A DNA stretch of 64,000 nt, from NCBI GenBank assembly GCA_905221605.1, contig CAJNDS010002192.1, forward strand, positions 325,501 through 389,500, given 5' to 3'. Positions 46,011 through 57,204 of the stretch are shown in pieces. The translations under genes and the position numbers were made by a program. The number at the start of each line of letters is the position of its first letter. Position 1 is the first letter of the stretch. This stretch comes from Symbiodinium natans (lineage: Eukaryota; Sar; Dinophyceae; Suessiales; Symbiodiniaceae). The notes under the pieces are model-generated. The model had not been told where the DNA came from, did not search any database, and saw nothing but the letters and a program-made list of their open reading frames with translations.

Positions 46011-49000
46011 GCCACTCGGCTTTTGTGTTTTTTTTTCGACTGTGGCGTTGTGCTGCTGGCTCAGCTGAGGATGGACAATAGTCTCAAAAGATCGGAACCC
46101 GAAGGAACAAAAAACAAAGCTTTGCCATTTCTGGATCAGGCAAGGACTGCCGGTCTGTCTACAGCGGATCGGATAGCAGTGAGATTCCAACAAGAAGAGT
46201 GGTTGCTCTTCATCCAAGCCTTTGTGCACGTGCTGAGAGGCAAAGCCTGAAGATTCCTGAATTCTAATATGAGTTCCTGGTCCTTCCGAGGTGTGAGCGA
46301 CGAAGCCCAAACCACAACTTAGCAACTTGAGGCTCGAGGATGGCGCTGCAAATTGCGGCACTCGATGTCGTGCCTGCGCGTGCCCTATTGCATTACGCCC
46401 TCAGGTGTTGAAGTTGCGAATTTGAAGGAGGGGAGAGGCTTACGATTCCGTATGTTGGGGCTTGTTATGGAGTCTACATCTTCCCCTCCAGCCTTGGACG
46501 TCGTTGGGAAGAAGAAATCGCCGCTTTTTTCTAACGCCCGTCGATATGAGGGTTTTGGGTGCCAAGGCTGGGACCACGAGGTTGCCGTGTGCAGGGCGTT
46601 GATTAACTTGCCATGAACCGAGGATGAACCTCGGAATCATTTGCAGCGCACTTTGAGTAACTAATATGGACATGACAGCGAGGATGCTGTTTTGTCTCCG
46701 GATTTTCTGCAGCCGTGAACCTGCATCCCCCTAGCTGGTCTGGTCCTAATGTGCAGGTTGACTGCAAGTTACAACCCCTAGCATCCGAAACCTCTCATCC
46801 CTCAAAATCGCCTTAGCCCTATAAGCCCTGAGCCTGGAGCTGCTGGTCGCCTCTTCGGCGACCGGGCCCTGCCCCTGCGGTTAGCAAGATCCCTCGGCGC
46901 CGCGAAGAGCCCACGTGAGCCCACCCAGGCTGGCTCCCAGCTTTGCACGGCGATGGGGCTTGGCGCAAGGAGGCGCAAGAAGTCAGGGAGGATTTGGGGT
47001 CTATGGGCCTGTTAGGGCATAGGCGGCATAAACGGCCCCAGTCAAGGGGAGCGTACAAGCCTCTTGCAACAGGATCTGAGCCCGACCAGCTTTGGGTACC
47101 TCGCGTCTTGCGGCCGTCTCTGAAGGTTCTGAAGGCTTTATGGATTTGAGATCCTAGACTGCCAGAGTAGCACGTCTGGGGTGTGTTCATGGACAGTCTG
47201 GCGAGTGAGTGCTTCATATGTGAATAACAACCTGGCTCGCCATATGTGACTCATGCCACCGGGAGTGAAGCTCTGGGACGGGCTCCTTCCTTCAGAGCTT
47301 GTAGGCTTGCAGAACGCCGCTTGGTTAGAGTCGCCAAAAGCAGCCAGGAGACATATTCAGCCAACTGCAGAACGGCGTCCGCTCCTTGCATGCACGCAAC
47401 AGCTTGTCACATTCAATTCCAGGCAGTCGTCGTCAGGAGCGGCTTTACTAGTTTGATTGCTTGCCGACACATCATTCTGCATATTTGGTTCCACCTATAT
47501 ATAGCGGACCTACCACCTCAAAAGCAAGCCAGCCGTGTTCGACATCTTGAAGATTCGCACCAGCATCGTCGGGTTTGGACAAACTTGAACTGCTAAAAAC
47601 ATTTTGAACATGACACGCGAGCGCTCGAGCCTTCGGGCGCGGTCCTTTGCGTGATGACTCGAAAAAGGCTACTTCGACTTGCGGCTTACTGTGGACAGCG
47701 CCGTGGTGGGCTGCAACGATATCAGCAACGTCACCGGCGCATGTTGGAAGGCCGCTACGCATGCAAGAGGGCGAGAGGTGAGGCTAGGGCGTTGAGGGGA
47801 TTTACCAGTGAAGCTGAATGGGAGGCCGGGATGTGCAGGAAGCAAGGAAGAGAAGAAGAAACCTCAGAACCCCTCAAAGGGTGAACCGCGCAGGCTTTCG
47901 GCCCTAAGCCCGCTGAAGGAATGAATCAATGAAAGAAAGAGATATCAAAAAGCGAAAGAAGCCCCGAACCCCAGCGTAAGACCTAGCACCGCAACTTCAA
48001 CAATAGAAATATGCATGGGCGAAAAAGAAAACCAATTCAATAAACCCTAAACACTAGTAGAGTATAGTGTGGGGTGGGTTGGCGAGCAACGCGAGCATGC
48101 TGCCCGGGGTGTTTCACGCCCGAGCGCGCGCCCTCCCCTGAGCGGAGTGCAGGCAGGAATGAGTCGCCGGTTCAAGTCTGAAGGGGGCTGGAGGAAGAGC
48201 TTTCACCAACTTCAGCATCAGACCGGCTTGATAGTGGCGTGATATTCCAAAACAGATTGGGGGAGTGGGGTTGGCGGAGGGTGGAGGACTGCTCTCCATC
48301 GTGGCAGGGGGCGTCCGGGGTGCGAAGACATGCCCCTTGACCTTTGAGCGAGTCTTGAAAGAATCTGAGAAGTTTACAAGCGATTTAGGGCGATGGAGAG
48401 GGCTGCCCCCGGCTGAGAAGGCCGGGTAAACAGTCGCTGCAGCGTCCGCAAGGAAAGGGAAGAAGGACGTCGCAGAGCGCAATAGAACGAGAAATGCGAG
48501 TGGCAACTGGGAGGCATGGTGCATGGTTCAGAAATCTGTGGCGCACGAGCTGAGTCGTACTTGTGATTCTTCCGGAAGGGCCCTAGACTCGAGACCTCAT
48601 AAACCCTTCGCCGCCTAAACGTGCAGAGCTGGCAACGAGGTCCACCATTGCCTTCTGGGCGTACCCGTCGCCAACGTCACCCAAGATTTGCGCCGCTTTC
48701 TGGAGGCCCTTTTTCAAGCTTTCTTTAGTTGTCTACATTGGGGGTTTAGGGTTAGTGCTTTGCATTCTGGTCAATTCCAATAATGTGTATCTGTGTGTGT
48801 GTGCATAGGCGTGAGTGGATGTGACGCCGTAATGTGTACTCGTGCACCTTTGCATGTATGCATCCATAAACCTGCTTTTATGTCAGTTGCAGAAATACTT
48901 GGTATGCAGGAAGGCATGAAGATAGCATTGCAGCAAGGAGCAGGAGTGGTGGGTGCCAAGAGCGGAACTGTGAGCCAAGTGCATGTGTCGCCGGTCCTGG

Positions 49001-49891
49001 TTTCGATTTTCGAGGGTGGTTTGGGTGGTTGGGGAATGTGTCACAGCAGGAAGACGCACTGGACGCAAACCGACGTGGTGAGCTCGTGCTGCTGGGCCCA
49101 CGAAGCATTGGGTTTTGGGATCTTTTTTTGTGTGAATTTGAAATTAATTAGTGTCACCCACATTTGCTTGGAAAGCTGTAGTTGTACAGCTAAGTCGAAC
49201 TGGAACACTGTCTTCGAATGGCTTGTCCGACTTGTGAGCGATCAAACCTCACGAAGCCTTGAGGTTCAAGCTCACTGAAAGCCCATAAAACATGCACGCA
49301 CCAACCCCGCGGGCTGAAACCCAAATCCTCGTAGATGAGGAATCTTGTCTGCGAAGATCGCATGTCGACGTAGGTCTTAATGTTCTTCAGATGCAAGCCA
49401 ATGCCGAGGATCGTGAAAGCCAAGCTGCAATATTTCGAGGCCACATCGATGTTTTACGGCCTTTGGGTGGCAGGCTCTATTGGGCCAGGCTTAGTCTTCA
49501 ACGTGTGTTTAAGCCGTCGCACTTTGTGAGCTCACTCGTGGCAAGCCTGCACCCTTGTCAAGAAGAGTTCAATTGAACCTGGCGAGGAGGACTCGTTGAA
49601 ACCTGAGCTCAGGAGCACTCCTGCAAAACAGAGTGAACGTCTCAGAGGCACTCCGTGCTTTCTGACGAAAAGCCCCCATAACCCTCCTTACGCCTGACAC
49701 AATCAAGGCTCCGATGCCGCGCTGACAACGGCACGACTCGAAGCACTTCGGGCCTTGTTGGAGGAAGAGCTGATGCCGTTCCTGTAGCCAGGCAACGCAA
49801 TACAAGATCTGATTCTAGCAGAACGAGCAAGACGAAGTGCACATGAAATCCTAAATCGCAAGCGGTGACCCGGAGCACAAGGTATTCTGAG
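46011..49891. other. no assignable gene
   Basis: Open + frames at 46023-46250, 47253-47456 (VKLWDGLLPSELVGLQNAAW), 47651-47884 and 48793-49278, and open minus frames at 46819-47217 and 49190-49444, show no family motif. The remaining exons of the PI-PLC-like gene could lie here but were not recognised. Confidence 0.35.
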
Positions 49892-50260
49892 GATGCTGCT
49901 TGGTGGATGCAGCCGCTTGACCTACAAAAGCATTGCTGCATGACTGATTGTGGGCGAGGGGGGGGGGTGGGTGGGCGAGCATGTTCGGGCACAGCATGCC
50001 CATGCACAGTATGTGCACGTGATCTCTGCCACGCCCTTCTTGAAGCCTGCACTAGTTCGTGCAGTGGCCTCAGAACCTTCAAGCTGAGAACTGCTGCCAT
50101 ACAGCAACATGTTGGTCAGTACGCTATGTTCAGACGTGCTGTGGCAAGAGAGGCCCATTACCACACTTCAGAGCAGTGGCCGCCGGCTGATTTTCCTCCT
50201 GCAGGCTTTGGAGTTGCAAATCAGAATTCTACAAGATCTCCACATGTCAACATCTTCCAG
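49892..50260 (+). CDS. possible long exon, Cys-rich then helical
   Basis: From AG|GAT the frame stays open for 123 codons to a GTATGT donor. The first half is Cys-rich (HCCMTDCGR, then CPCTVCARDLCHALLEAC) and includes a poly-G run coding for Gly; the second half reads AAIQQHVGQYAMFRRAVARE. A short phase-compatible block ending WLNARGA and TAG at about 50372 may close the gene. No family is recognised. Confidence 0.4.
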
Positions 50261-50417
50261 GTATGTATCCTGAATCTGCTCGGCAGACAGAGACCACCGC
50301 ACTTCTGGTTGTGTCAGCAGAGACGTTTGGCCTGCAGGTGGACTCGTCTCAGGACTGGCTGAATGCGCGTGGAGCTTAGCCCCACAGTGTGTGATGCATT
50401 CTTTGAAGCATGCGCCC

Positions 50418-50420
50418 TCG

Positions 50421-50451
<31 letters not shown>
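50418..50451. repeat. poly-C run of about 34 bases
   Basis: One of the longest homopolymers in the window; a G run follows about 145 bases later at 50597-50608. Confidence 0.95.
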
Positions 50452-50453
<2 letters not shown>

Positions 50454-51334
50454 TTGGGTTTGCGTTGAAACTTTTCCAGATCTCTCAAGGATCCCCAAAG
50501 CCTTAGTCATCCCCAGCCCCAAGGCTCACCGCCCAGGGCGTCCGGCACTTCAAAGCTTTCGACAAATGTGAGGCGTGTTCTTTAGGGTTTCGGTTGGGGG
50601 GGGGGGGGGAAGGGGGAGGGGGCGGGAGGGTATTGAAGAGGAATCGAAGGTCTTAGGGCTCAAGGTTTCAAGGTTTTCGGATCTCGATGCAAGTGCCCTG
50701 AAAGTGTCGGTGGCTTTGGCCCATGGCCACCTGTTGTACCAAATACGGCAACTGCTCCAAGTAAATCCTGGACACTTCGGCCCTTATCATCAACTCCTTT
50801 GTCAAGTGTTTATAGCAGAATAGTCCAACGTGCACAACGCAACATCATGCAGAACGTGTGCAGGGAGAATCCTGCGGCGGGAACTGGCCCTTGTATATGG
50901 CAGGCACACAAACGACCTAAAGTCCCGAACCCAAACTTCATCCACCCGAAACCCTAAACCCAAAACCCTAACAGAATTAGTGTCAGCATTCTGGAAGCTT
51001 GTAAAATCCCTCTCAGCGGACTCAGACGGATGATGGCTTCGGGGCATGTACCGGCCCTTTTTGGGGTGCCGCGGTTGCATTCGCAGCAATTACATGAGAA
51101 TGCTGGCATGCAACTTCTGGTTTGTGATATGACCGGGCGCTTTGGTTGACATGCCTTTCAACATTTCAACATCCCCACCGCCGAGTCCACGTAGTCATCC
51201 GCATGCAGAAGTGGAGCCCTGCTTGAAAAGAAGTTAGCAGCGGATGCTGAGTTTTTGTCGGATGCATGTTGGGACCTGCCGACCTGCATCGCTCTCGATG
51301 CTTTTGTTAGCTAATTACGTCACCCCATCGCCAC

Positions 51335-51583
51335 ATGAGAAAGGGCACAGACATGACTGGCCACAACGATGAGAATAATCAGTTCTTAACAAGTTTGGGA
51401 TTTTCGACAGCCTGGATCCCGACTCACGCAGTGCTCTTTCCGAGGAAAGTACTCCTACACCTGCTGCAAACCATCGAAGCTTATGCGGAAACAGCGCGCC
51501 CGCCAGCAAGTTTACGCCGAGGAGACCTGGCGTCTGCTTTGGCATTGTGGATGTGCATGTCGTTTAAACAATCAGGATACTAA
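51335..51583 (+). CDS. small open frame, hypothetical
   Basis: An 82-codon frame runs to TAA at 51583; an ATG at 51353 would give 76 codons (MTGHNDENNQFLTSLGFSTA, then VLLHLLQTIEAYAETARPPA). It is protein-like over its whole length and contains no obvious splice site. It could be a small gene, a terminal exon or a fragment. No family match. Confidence 0.4.
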   Translation: MRKGTDMTGHNDENNQFLTSLGFSTAWIPTHAVLFPRKVLLHLLQTIEAYAETARPPASLRRGDLASALALWMCMSFKQSGY

Positions 51584-52442
51584 GTGTGCTAGGTGGACAC
51601 TGAAAAGTTATGTTTTCCTTTGCTGCTATTGAGACCTGGACTTGCAAAGCAAAGTTACTTAACAGTTGCTGCTTGACCTTGTTGCCTCAACCCCTATCCC
51701 CTCGTGCATCTTCTTGCCTCGGAATACAGGGGAGCTTGGGGCTGCTTCAGATCGCTGCAGCTGGTTTGGAGGAAGGAGGAACCTGAAAGAGTTTGGAATC
51801 AAGACCTTCCCCGAAGCTGTAAAGAGCAAAAGCATTTTGCCGAGGAATTCCTGCTCAACCGGTCTTGCGCGGAGGCGAGTCGAGTGTGCGTTGCACCATG
51901 GTGCGCTGGCCGAGTCATTGCGCCCAGACGGACATCTAGGTTTGCCAATCTTGCTGGTTTGATAAACATATAAAATAATGAAAGTATATATACACATGTA
52001 TGTATATATATATAAGTATACAGTAATACATAAAATATAGTCATAGTATATGTAGTCTAGGACAGAACATGTTATGTTTGGAGGAGCGTGCGCCCGTGAT
52101 CGTTTTTGGACAGCTCCAGCCTCCAGCCTCCAGCCCGCCACCGACTCAAACCCTCCACTCCGCCAGCCCTCCGTGTGAACATGTAGGGCAATGTAGGGTT
52201 TATGCTTCTCAAGATAGGTGCTTTTTCTTGCCTGCCGAAGCAAGACGCGAAACGAGCTGCCAAAATAGCCCCCCCCCCCCCCCCTTCCCCCAGCAACAGA
52301 GCGGACGAGGATCGAGAGCTGGTGCAGAAAGACGTGCAACGAGCAAAAGCCCAAAAAGCCTTGAGAGACACCTGAGTTCAGTAGGCTGGGGCATGCTTGA
52401 AAGAGAGCAGCACAGGGCTTCAGATGCTCAGAGCAGTGGGAG
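51584..52442. other. several overlapping open frames around an AT repeat
   Basis: Three frames are open at 51.66-51.97 kb and a TATA-rich microsatellite lies at about 51960-52052, with a C run at about 52269-52285. A 277-codon minus frame spans both repeats and is not credible as a gene. No call is made. Confidence 0.5.
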
Positions 52443-52793
52443 GCCCGGCGGTTCAACGCAACCCGGCCCATGCTGCAGCTGTATTGGACCATGACGCTTG
52501 GCAGCGTCTGGGGGGGCCTCTGGGCTCAGCTGGTCGTCACGAATCCTCACGCACCCAATGAAGCTGCAAGGACGTTCAAAGTTTCCGGGCGCATGACAGA
52601 TGCTACTCGGATGCAGATTAGGTTTGGCCACATTTGTCAACCTATGGAGGTGCATCGAGCAGGCTTACGCGCCTTACTTGAGCCCTCACCCGTAAGGAGA
52701 ATGGAAGTCCAGTCTATAGCCTGGAAGCAGCCGCCGAGATTGCCGATCAGAGCTTGCCGTCTTTCTTCAAGGAAGCATAGGGAACAGGGTTGA
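52443..52793 (+). CDS. coding-like open segment, possible membrane stretch
   Basis: From AG|GCC the frame is open for 116 codons to TGA (FNATRPMLQLYWTMTLGSVW, then GLWAQLVVTNPHAPNEA). The N-terminal part may be membrane-associated. Splitting it further by splice rules needs a 13-base intron, so it is best kept as one open segment. No family match. Confidence 0.35.
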   Translation, partial: ARRFNATRPMLQLYWTMTLGSVWGGLWAQLVVTNPHAPNEAARTFKVSGRMTDATRMQIRFGHICQPMEVHRAGLRALLEPSPVRRMEVQSIAWKQPPRLPIRACRLSSRKHREQG

Positions 52794-53546
52794 GAGACTT
52801 TGCGGTCTCAGCGGTGCGCACACATGGCTGGATGTGTACAGGATGAGTGCGCCAGGTTTGTGTCTGTGAGTTCAAGAGAATTTCCATGTTCTACATGCAT
52901 TCAAGTAGGTGCAGCAGGTGGGACTCGGCTTGTCTCCTGCTCGGTGTGGCTTAGGGTCTCGGGGGGTCTGGGTGTTGTTTAGACATGCCTATGTCACGAA
53001 TCGGCGGCGTCTAAGTCAGAAACGAAGCTTGCTGAAACGCATTGGGGCTCGAGGAGAAGGGTCAGGGCTGTGTTTAGGGATGTGTAGCTTTTAAGACTAT
53101 CTGCGGGTTGCGGGTACGGACATGAATCAGAGAAGTCGTCTGCTGAAGGTTGCATGAAGCTGCAAGGAAGCATACTTCGGGCTTTAATCTTCCGATCTCA
53201 TTACCTGAACATGTCCGACAAACGCAGATTTCAAGAGAGCCCTGCTCCCTCGCAAGTGGGAAACACAGGAGTCGGCTGACACCCCGGTGTTCGCCAACGT
53301 TCTGATGGGCGACAGGTCGGGCTTTCGGTCAGCTTGCCCCCCCCCCCCCCCCCCCCCCCCACCAATTTCAAGATGCTTGGACTACCAACCCCCGGAGCAA
53401 GATGAAACGTGCATGGTTTCAGGCTTTAGGACATGCCTGTGACAGCCTCGCAGCTTTGGGGAGGATGTGTGTGCGCGCCACATACACTCCCTCAACCCCT
53501 TCCCGTGCAAGGTGGCTCCCCGAAAATCCCTTTTAGCAGCAATGGC

Positions 53547-53640
53547 TTGGGATGTACTAGCAGTCCTTACTAGGGATTCTAGTAGGGGGTACTATAATCC
53601 CCTATTACGGACTGTTAGTAGAAGGGGGTACTATCATCCC
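53547..53640. mobile_element. palindromic MITE-like element, copy 2
   Basis: Shares with the 23.5 kb element the end TTGGGATGT, the core AGCAGTCCTTACTAGGGATT and the opposite core AATCCCCTATTACGGACTG. It adds an internal duplication of a block containing GGGGGTACTAT before the right end. It has no coding capacity. Confidence 0.65.
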
Positions 53641-53761
53641 CTAGGTTTATGGCCCTGTAGGCTTGAGTCCTCCAAGACCTTTCTGGAAATCGCCGTCCGC
53701 TCCACGATGCGATGCGAGGCACAGGAGCCAGGCCGGCGCAGCGCCACTTGGGCCCTGATTG

Positions 53762-53787
53762 TAGGGTTTAGGGTTTAGGGTTTAGGT
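53762..53787. repeat. interstitial TTTAGGG repeats
   Basis: Three perfect heptamers about 120 bases downstream of the palindromic element. Confidence 0.9.
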
Positions 53788-56700
53788 TGTTAGGGAGAAC
53801 AACCAACACTTCGTCATCATAAGAAGGTAACAACAATTATCATACTAGTCGTGAATCATCCTCGGCAGCCTGAGTTTTTCCAAGGACGACGCAAGCTCAA
53901 AGTACAACCACAAGTACTTGGTGATGAGCATCATCTTTGCCTCCACACTGGCGATCCTAGCAGCTGGGTCCATTTGTTGTTTGCGGGTGTGTCTTCCGCA
54001 AGCTGGTGACTCTAGAATCTATAGAATCCCTGAGCATAGCGACACCCCTATAATGCCAAAGTTGGGTGAGTAGCGTGTGGCTAGTCAGGGGCTTTTTGTA
54101 TAGGATTTTGCGTCACCGTTTCGGTGGTTGCTCACCAGACAAGGCCCTGAGCCTCTGTGCGTTGCGCATGCTGCGTGTTCGAGACGCCGAATTCCGGCGC
54201 CAATCTCTCGCCGCACGTGCTACGCAGGCCTGCCGATTGTAAACTGCTGCTACATCTTCTCCACGACTCTAACTTGGGATGGCTCTCAGTCCTCCACTTG
54301 ATGCTGCCAAAATGGTTCAAAATGTTCGTTGTATCTCAACAGCACCTACATATTTTTTTAGATCAAACCAAGTATGTGTGTTGGAATCTAGGAATCTAGT
54401 AAATGAAGACCACTCATTTATTTGTCTTATTTCTCCACAACAATGGTACCAGCAACGTTGCACGGCAGAAACAGGCGGAAACGATGTCATGTGTCAAAGA
54501 GGTTTGTAAGTTTGGATCGAGAGTGCTGCTGTAGGTGACTCCTGTGCAATTTGCTGCTTTGTGGTTGGTTATGGTTGGAGTGCACATGTAGGTAGATCGG
54601 TTTGGCATGCATGATAATTGATTTGATAGCTGTGATGAAAAAGCATCAAAACACATGTGGCCGGGTGCAAATTTGGTACCAGACGAGCATGATTCCTCGC
54701 GGTTTGCACAAATAATTATGCAGCACAATGGCAACGCCCCCATCCACGAGCCCCAGCCGTGTGAAGTCAGAGTTGCGTTTCTATGGGCTCTGTGGGCAAG
54801 GCCGCTCGGCTTTCGGAGCACGCGCAGATGGTGCAGCTGTCCGACAGGCACGTCGACTGTGGGCTCCGCAGGTTTCAGGGCGAGAGCAGCTAACAGGTCG
54901 AGCCGTGTCCTCCACTCCGAGCCACTGCCAATAGAATGCCTTCATAGGGGCATCGCAAAGACGAGGTCTTTCAAGCATGGGCGTTAGGCGCTCTTCTCCA
55001 ACTCTGAGCCACCCCAGGCTCGCAACCTGAAGAGCTGTTCAACCTTCCTCCTCGTGAGTTCTTTAGGCGGTAAAGTCGTAAAGGCACTCAACCCCAAACA
55101 GTGCATAACCATGTGCGGGCCTCCAAAGTTAGGGGTACTTTATTGGGGTCCCTGTTGTAAGGAGATCCTACTATTTGGGGGTCTATATTTTGGGCCCCTT
55201 ATTTTCGTAAACCCCCATGTTGTTTGAGGCGTGCCACGGCACCGGCCCGAACAGTCCAGCGCCCCCTCGGGAGTATGGCTGCTCCAGCACCTCGCAGAAA
55301 GCCTTGATGAGCAGCATGATTCACAAAGGTGCAAAGCCAGAGCAGTAGAAGGCTTTCCTGCTAAGCGCAAAACAGCCCAGTCCCATGAACCAACATCACC
55401 ATACACAATTTTCCAGGCGTTAAATGTAGTAGGGGCCAGCTAGAACTTATGTCAGGGCCTTTGTTCGTGTTCGGTTTCGATTGAGCTGAGGGTACGGTAG
55501 AGGAGCAACTTGGGTTTTCAAAATTCAGAAAGGTTCCACAACGTCAGTACTTGCTCGAAACGCCTAAGAAGCGCGCTTGTGTCTGAGCCTACCTTTTTGA
55601 AGTGCACTGCATGTTAGTATGGGTTTATGAGGCTTTCAAATCGGTCAGCTGCTGCCTCAAACTACAGCACAGAGCATACAGACGCCACGTGTGCCTGAAG
55701 TGCGAGCCCCACAAGGTGACGAGGCACATGTGCTGACCATCGACGTGGACCCTGTCTCTTCGGGCCAACATGGACCGCATCGTCAACAGTTGGAGGTCCC
55801 TGTGTAGACAGGTCGTAGAGAACCTTTATCGAAAAGCTGCATTCTGGCATATGCCCTGATAGAGCAATGTCCCATCAGATGCACAAGGGCCCAGAGCCTT
55901 TTCGTCGTAGTTGTGTCTTCAAATTCTCAATCCGACTTGATCCTGAGAGAATGCGGCTACTACTAGAACTTGCATTCTTCAAGTGGGTGCTTCTATATCC
56001 CCATTGGGATTTATTTGTTTATTTTGTCTATTTTACAACCCAAGAGGATATTAAACAAATCATTTTTATTAAGGTTCTAAGGGGAGTATAGGCTTTTTGT
56101 GAGCAGGACCAGATGGCCTCGCTTTCGCTGCTGGCTCCGCCCATTGATGTTTCAGTCTAGCGGAGCTCCGGAGCCTGTAGATGATCGCGCGAGACCCTCA
56201 CCTCCTTTCAGGTGGAGCATACGCCCGTTTTGAGCTGTTGGGCGCTTGGTAAGGACCCGGCAACTCAAACCGACAAAACAAGCGACCAAAGTGGAGCTGG
56301 TGATGCGCGGGGAGCCTTGTGATTGCTCCCTTGGACCCTTGGGAGCAGGGACTCTCAGCAAGCTCGCGCTCAAAAAAAATCGCGGGCGCTGACGCCATGC
56401 TGCAGACGCTGAGGTTTTTGTTTCAGTGCGACTCTGGGCATTCCCAGCTTGGAGCTTCAGATATCAAGTCCCTGCACCCTAGAAACCCCAAGCTGAAGGT
56501 TCCCTTAAAGCTGTCCGATTACTATGAGCTGAACCAAAGCAACATGAGTGGAGCAGCGGCTGTCAGGCATCGATCGAGCCCTCCAGCTGAATCTCGACAA
56601 CCTCAGCTGTGATGGAAGCGAGGCTCTCTACCTTTGAGAGGCTTGACACTTGCAAGGGATTGGGGGCGTGGCTTTTGTTCGGGTTTAAGGGGTATCGGTG

Positions 56701-57078
56701 AGGGTTAGGGGCTGGGGTAGCGGAACCCATTTCGATGTGCTTGCCATACGGGTTGATCTGGTGCTGTACAGAGATATTCCCCCAGCTTTGCGCTGGGCTA
56801 CGTCCTGATGTCTGAGGGTGCCAGTATCGGCGCTCATATGCAAAGTCTCTGCAAAGGTGGCGCATCAGAGCAAATTGCCCTAACAGCGGCTGCCCCGTAC
56901 TGACACCACCCCCCACGCCAAGCCAAACGCGACGGAAAAAGGGGAGTGCCCACGAGTGCATCCTCGGAATCATAGTGCACATAGAGCCAGATGGGTCCTC
57001 TCCCGGGCCGGTTTCACTTTGGACGTTGCAATCTGCAATGGCCTCGGCCAGCCATGGCCCCGACACAAAAATGCGCAG

Positions 57079-57204
57079 GGCTCGCCTTCGAAGTCAAACC
57101 GAAACATTACTTTGCAAAGTTGGGGTTCACCTGGGAAGTCGTGCATGCCCCTGAAAACGACCCATCGAATCGGCAGTTCGCGCACCTACCACTTGCGGAT
57201 ACGG
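57079..57204 (+). CDS. possible exon, unknown protein
   Basis: Between AG|GG and a GTGTAT donor the frame reads FEVKPKHYFAKLGFTWEVVH, then PENDPSNRQFAHLPLADTG. It has good protein character over 41 codons. No family is recognised and no neighbouring exon was linked. Confidence 0.4.

Larger units (their letters stand above)
52794..57078. other. no assignable gene; palindromic element and repeats
   Basis: Contains a poly-C run at about 53337-53360, a palindromic element at 53547-53640, a TTTAGGG block at 53762-53787 and protein-like but unassigned + frames at 54655-54987, 55867-56091 (MRLLLELAFFKWVLLYPHWD) and 56319-56612. Confidence 0.4.

Noticed and set aside
51659-52492. 277-codon minus-strand open frame
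   Set aside because: It runs through a TATA microsatellite (Tyr/Ile runs) and a poly-G run (Gly run), and no domain is recognisable.
52571-52904. Apparent chain of small exons in phase after 52443
   Set aside because: One implied intron is only 13 bases. This shows that the AG|G plus GN rule alone can create convincing but false chains.
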